The position numbers and the translations under genes were made by a program. Of a stretch of DNA of 64,000 nucleotides, positions 60,823 through 64,000 are shown piece after piece. The notes beneath the pieces were generated by a model that worked only from the letters and a program-made list of their open reading frames with translations, ran no database searches and was not told the origin of the DNA. Origin of the DNA: an uncultured Erysipelotrichaceae bacterium (GTDB taxonomy: Bacteria > Bacillota_I > Bacilli_A > RFN20 > CAG-826); the NCBI GenBank assembly GCA_902800905.1, contig CADCGC010000001.1, forward strand, positions 1 through 64,000, read 5' to 3'. Positions within the stretch are counted from its first letter, which is position 1, and each line of letters opens with the position of its first letter.

Positions 60823-61442
60823 TATTTACAAATATCTCTAAGTTTACATTCACTACATTTTGGTGAATGCGCTGTACAAAAATATCTACCAAAATGAATT
60901 AGCTGATGATGAGTCTTAATCCAATTAGATTCAGGAATCAGTTTTTTTAATTTTCTTTCAATATCAATGGGCTCGTCGTTTTTGTTAGCAATGCCTAATC
61001 TATTTGTGATTCTTATAATGTGAGTGTCGACTGGCAAATCAGGGATTTTAAAGATTTCAATTCTAATAACACCTGCTGACTTATTGCCAATTCCAGGTAG
61101 TGTTTGCAACAAATCCTTATCGCTTGGAAGTTCACGATTGAAATCAGTAATAATCTTATGAACTATTCCTTTAATATTCTTAGCTTTGTTTTTATATAAA
61201 CCGAGTGATTTGATTCTTTCTTCAATCTCTTCAACACTCGCGTTTTCGAGTTTGTCTAAAGAATCAAAATCAGCAAATAACTTGTAGGTAGTCGCGTTAA
61301 CTGCTTTATCAGTTGTTTGTGCGCTAAGCATAACAGCGATGGCTAATTCGTAATCTTTATTATAAAAAAGCTCACATTTTGCATCAGGAAAAAGTGAGTC
61401 TACGTAATTAGAGATAAATTGCATTTTCTCTTTAGTTATCAT
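60819..61442 (-). CDS. nth: Endonuclease III
   Basis: DNA glycosylase/AP lyase that removes oxidised pyrimidines. 207 residues. The helix-hairpin-helix LPGIGNKSAGVI holds the catalytic lysine, LPVDTHIIRITNRLG the catalytic Asp, and the C-terminal 4Fe-4S cluster motif is CTAHSPKCSECKLRDIC. Overlaps dnaD by 11 bases; the dnaD-nth pair is the same in B. subtilis. Confidence 0.96.
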   Translation of the reverse strand: MITKEKMQFISNYVDSLFPDAKCELFYNKDYELAIAVMLSAQTTDKAVNATTYKLFADFDSLDKLENASVEEIEERIKSLGLYKNKAKNIKGIVHKIITDFNRELPSDKDLLQTLPGIGNKSAGVIRIEIFKIPDLPVDTHIIRITNRLGIANKNDEPIDIERKLKKLIPESNWIKTHHQLIHFGRYFCTAHSPKCSECKLRDICKY

Positions 61443-62088
61443 CGTCGCCTTTTTTCACCCAGGGTATTTTTGCAATCCTAATTGTTTCTTCTAAATTCTT
61501 ATCCCATTCACTACTGAGAGGAGTGTGTCCTTCAGTTTCTAAGTCTTCTCTTTGAGACCAACTCAAAAGAATCTTATCAACGCTTCTTAGAGATTTCTTG
61601 CCTCTAGAAAGAGCCTCTTTTAATGCATCAATAATGATTTTGTCGCTATAGCCATAACTGACCCATTCATGGATTTTGCTAACTTCAACCGGACTAAGTG
61701 GTCTATTAAGAAGTTTTTCATAAGTTAGATAAATATTATCTAATTCTTCAGTAATTCTCTTGCTTGTCTTTTCCTCTTCTTCCTTTGATAAGTTGATTTG
61801 GAATTCGCGGTAGAGTTTTTGTTTTAATGGTTCTAAAGATGCGACTGTTTGTTTTCCAACTGTCTTATATTCGAATAATCCTTTAGTGATTAATTTGGCT
61901 AAGATGGAGTCAATCTCTCTAATGTCTAAAGACATTTTTAATGATAATAAGTCCGCGGTAACAAATGGATTGCCTTGAGAAATCAAATGATCAATAACAA
62001 AAATAGTTGCAAGTTCGTTCTCATTAATTTTGAGTCTCTTGTAATTTTCAATTAACAAAAATCTAAAATCAATCGCTTCGGTAATCAT
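61432..62088 (-). CDS. dnaD: DNA replication initiation protein DnaD
   Basis: 218 residues. The N-terminal winged helix (about 1-100) holds LATIFVIDHLISQGNPFVTA and DIREIDSILAKL; the DnaD domain (about 125-195) holds YEKLLNRPLSPVEVSKIHEW and ALKEALSRGKKSLRSVDKIL then SW. DnaD helps load the replicative helicase. Start at 62088 after the shortened cca gene. Confidence 0.92.
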   Translation of the reverse strand: MITEAIDFRFLLIENYKRLKINENELATIFVIDHLISQGNPFVTADLLSLKMSLDIREIDSILAKLITKGLFEYKTVGKQTVASLEPLKQKLYREFQINLSKEEEEKTSKRITEELDNIYLTYEKLLNRPLSPVEVSKIHEWVSYGYSDKIIIDALKEALSRGKKSLRSVDKILLSWSQREDLETEGHTPLSSEWDKNLEETIRIAKIPWVKKGDDDN

Positions 62089-62109
62089 GTATATCTACTT
62101 TATCACTTT

Positions 62110-62781
62110 TTAGTGTTTTAAATCTATCATTATTCCTTGAGATTTTAATATTTCTATTAATTCTTCTTGATGATGTGATTTTTTAATCTCAGAAATTATC
62201 TTGTCTTTGTTTAACAAATTCAATAAAGAAACGTTTTCTTTCAGTGTTTTTTCTAGTTCTTGATCTATGTCAAATCCAATCTCAAGTTGGAATCTATAGA
62301 TTCTTAATATTCTTAACGGATCTTCCTTAATTCTAGTTAGTGGATTACCTATCATTCTAATAATGTGCTTTTTAATATCTTTCTTGCCACCCACTAAATC
62401 AATAAGATTTAAGTCTTTATCCATATATAAAGCATTAATCGTGATATCTCTTCTAAAGACATCTTCTTTAATCGATTTAGTAAAGCAAATTTTATTTGGA
62501 TGACGATAATCACTATATCCTTCTTCTTTTCTTAGGGTTGTAATATCAAACTTAGCGTCATCAATTTTTACTTTCACACTTCCATACTTTTCAAAAGTGT
62601 AATCAGCGGATTCTAAAAAGACCTTCATTTCACTTGGTGTCGCATCAGTTACTAAGTCCATATCAGTTAATGGTAGACCAAGGAGATAATCCCTAACTGT
62701 TCCACCAACCATATATAAAATAAAGCCATGGTCATGGAATGTATCTGCTAAAGATTGATATATAAATATTTTATTATCCAT
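62110..62781 (-). CDS. cca: Shortened CCA-adding enzyme-like nucleotidyltransferase
   Basis: 223 residues, about half of a normal class II CCA enzyme. Present are the head with YMVGGTVRDYLLGLPLTDMDLV (GG at 26-27, DxD at 40/42), FRRDITINALY and the neck motif RIKEDPLRILRIYRFQLEIG. The body and tail that clamp tRNA are missing. dnaD begins 21 bases after the stop, so the rest is not simply frameshifted. All tRNA genes here encode CCA, so full activity may not be needed. It could be a minimal repair enzyme or a decaying gene. Confidence 0.8.
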   Translation of the reverse strand: MDNKIFIYQSLADTFHDHGFILYMVGGTVRDYLLGLPLTDMDLVTDATPSEMKVFLESADYTFEKYGSVKVKIDDAKFDITTLRKEEGYSDYRHPNKICFTKSIKEDVFRRDITINALYMDKDLNLIDLVGGKKDIKKHIIRMIGNPLTRIKEDPLRILRIYRFQLEIGFDIDQELEKTLKENVSLLNLLNKDKIISEIKKSHHQEELIEILKSQGIMIDLKH

Positions 62782-62814
62782 AAAGAAATTATATTTCTTC
62801 TAAGTAAAAAGGTA

Positions 62815-62840
62815 AATAAAAAGACCTGTTTGGAGGTCTT
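62815..62840 (-). terminator. HU gene terminator
   Basis: AAGACCT / AGGTCTT with loop CCAAAC followed by TTTATTT on the minus strand. Confidence 0.82.
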
Positions 62841-62851
62841 GTCGCTAATAG

Positions 62852-63139
62852 TTAGTCTTCGTTTAACTTGTTTTTGAATTCTTTTGCTAAATGAATGACA
62901 ACCGTGTTTTTTTGCTTGATTTGAATTTCTGTGTGTTTCTTTGGATGTGTACCTTTTCTTCCTGATTTTGTTTTTGGCTCGAAAACACAGAAGTTTTTAA
63001 TGTTGACACTTTGACCATCGAGCAAGGTATCCGTGATTAATTCGAATGTTGCGTCAATTACTTTTTTAGCGTCGGATTTTGTGACATGAACAGCATCGGC
63101 AACAATATCGATAATCTCGTTCTTATTCAATTTTTCCAT
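62852..63139 (-). CDS. hup: HU-family DNA-binding protein
   Basis: 95 residues, the usual HU size. It has the helical start NKNEIIDIVADAVHVTKSDAKK, of which the KKVID turn leads to FELITDTL, then VNIKNFCVFEPKTKSGRKG and a beta arm where the usual RNPxT becomes THPKKHTEIQI. The Pro at the arm tip is kept. Nucleoid compaction is the expected role. AGGAG precedes the ATG. Confidence 0.92.
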   Translation of the reverse strand: MEKLNKNEIIDIVADAVHVTKSDAKKVIDATFELITDTLLDGQSVNIKNFCVFEPKTKSGRKGTHPKKHTEIQIKQKNTVVIHLAKEFKNKLNED

Positions 63140-63180
63140 GATGTAAATTTTCTCCTCTTTATAATTAAATATATCACTAA

Positions 63181-64000
63181 CTAATCTTTCTTGTTATGTT
63201 TTTTTAACGAGAACTTAATTGGTGTTCCATCGAAATTAAATGTTTCACGAAGTCTATTTTCTAAATATCTTTGATAAGAGAAATGCATAAACTCTGGATC
63301 GTTAACCACTAAAGTGATGGTTGGAGGCGCACTTAATACTTGAGTTGCGTAATAAATTTTTAATCTTCCTCCATTAAAGTCAGGAGCCTGATTCATCACT
63401 TGTGCTTCTTGAATCACATCATTTAACAATGATGTCTTAATTCTTGTATGATACGCTTCATGCACTAAGTTAAGTGCTTCAAATAAAGTATTAATTCTTT
63501 TTCTTTGTAACGCACTCACGTATACAATAGGTGCGTAATCAAGGAATTTGTATTCCTTCTTAACTTCTTTTGTAAAGGAAGACATTGTGTTTGTGTCTTT
63601 GTCAACGAGATCCCATTTGTTAATGACAATGATAATTGCCTTATGCAAATCAGTAGCGTATTGGATAACGTGTTTGTCTTGTTCAAGGATTCCTTTATCT
63701 CCATCGATAACCAAAAGGACGATTTCACTTCTTTCGATTGCCTTTAAAGCACGGATAGCAGAGTACTTATCAATTGCTTCGTAGATTTTGCCTTTTTTCT
63801 TTAAGCCCGCTGTATCAATAACAATAAAATTCTTACCATCTTTAGTAAATGGGGTATCAATTGAATCTCTAGTTGTTCCAGAGATATCACTAACAATAAC
63901 TCTTTCTTCACTTAAAATTGCGTTTGTTAAAGATGACTTTCCAACATTTGGTCTCCCAATCATGCAGAAAGTAACAACATCTTCTTGTGTTTCTTCTTTA
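63181..64000 (-). CDS. der: GTPase Der, C-terminal part (5' end outside window)
   Basis: Ribosome-assembly GTPase with two G domains. The window holds the end of the linker (KEETQEDVVTFC) and the second G domain: MIGRPNVGKSSLTN (G1), GTTRDSIDTPF, VIDTAGLKKKG (G3), VINKWDLVDKD (G4), then the KH-like C-terminal domain with YYATQVLSAPPTITLVVNDP and ending NKKD-like. The frame continues past position 64000, so the N-terminal G domain is missing only because of the window edge. Confidence 0.96.
   Translation of the reverse strand, partial: KEETQEDVVTFCMIGRPNVGKSSLTNAILSEERVIVSDISGTTRDSIDTPFTKDGKNFIVIDTAGLKKKGKIYEAIDKYSAIRALKAIERSEIVLLVIDGDKGILEQDKHVIQYATDLHKAIIIVINKWDLVDKDTNTMSSFTKEVKKEYKFLDYAPIVYVSALQRKRINTLFEALNLVHEAYHTRIKTSLLNDVIQEAQVMNQAPDFNGGRLKIYYATQVLSAPPTITLVVNDPEFMHFSYQRYLENRLRETFNFDGTPIKFSLKKHNKKD

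Noticed and set aside
1-64000. TGA read as tryptophan (Mycoplasma code)
   Set aside because: Trp residues are encoded by TGG, full-length proteins fit the standard code, and TGA serves as stop in ATGA overlaps at 15232 and 47425.
1-64000. CRISPR array
   Set aside because: No regularly spaced repeats of 24-40 bases were seen; the only short repeats are those in the island.

Overview
The window looks like the chromosome of a low-GC Gram-positive bacterium (Bacillota, probably class Bacilli; an uncultured gut-type or Mollicutes-related lineage would fit). The evidence is a class-B RNase P RNA beside a GpsB/DivIVA gene, an RNA polymerase delta subunit, RNase Y, YmdB, a YlbF/YmcA protein, long-form HPF, RecU, DnaD, a SAM-I (S-box) leader on metK, encoded CCA ends on the tRNAs and strong AGGAGG ribosome sites. 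The code is standard: Trp is TGG, and TGA acts as a stop, for example in two ATGA overlaps. I cannot name a species.

Region by region. 1-3.6 kb is a minus-strand run of serine acetyltransferase, serine dehydratase, M18 aminopeptidase and the end of a Nudix gene. 3.7-14.6 kb mixes small metabolic and transport genes (alpha/beta hydrolase, lipoprotein, ECF S-component, D-lactate dehydrogenase, glutathione peroxidase, CDF exporter), HPF, metK under a SAM riboswitch, PduL and a tRNA-Leu. 14.7-23.3 kb holds a TacAT-type toxin-antitoxin pair, remains of a sugar ABC transporter, a lactaldehyde reductase, a large cytoplasmic glycoside hydrolase, PepF and GpmI. 23.4-26.6 kb has a HAD phosphatase, an S1 protein, Pgi and five tRNA genes.

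26.66-32.86 kb is an accessory island directly after the tRNA cluster. It carries a Sau3AI-like (GATC) restriction-modification system, a GHKL ATPase that also has a C-terminal PD-(D/E)XK nuclease motif, two small unknown genes, four tRNA 3'-half-like scars and short direct repeats. The MutH-like nuclease next to a MutL/MORC-like ATPase is the most interesting system here. No recombinase is present.

32.9-38.2 kb has a heterodimeric ABC exporter with a VanZ protein, then an unusual fusion of a choline-kinase-like domain to a NifU domain, with a tRNA-Gln one base after its stop. 38.2-49.5 kb runs through a CFI-box protein, CysQ, NrnA, RpoE, ArgS, IspF and YchF to a pair of MacB-like ABC proteins. 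49.6-64 kb is a conserved housekeeping block: Fhs, MiaA, YmcA, MiaB, YmdB, RNase Y, RecA, CinA, PgsA, RNase P RNA, GpsB, an exonuclease, RecU, Nth, DnaD, a shortened CCA-enzyme-like protein, HU and the C-terminal part of Der. recA and the first MacB-like gene share a very similar leader of about 40 bases.
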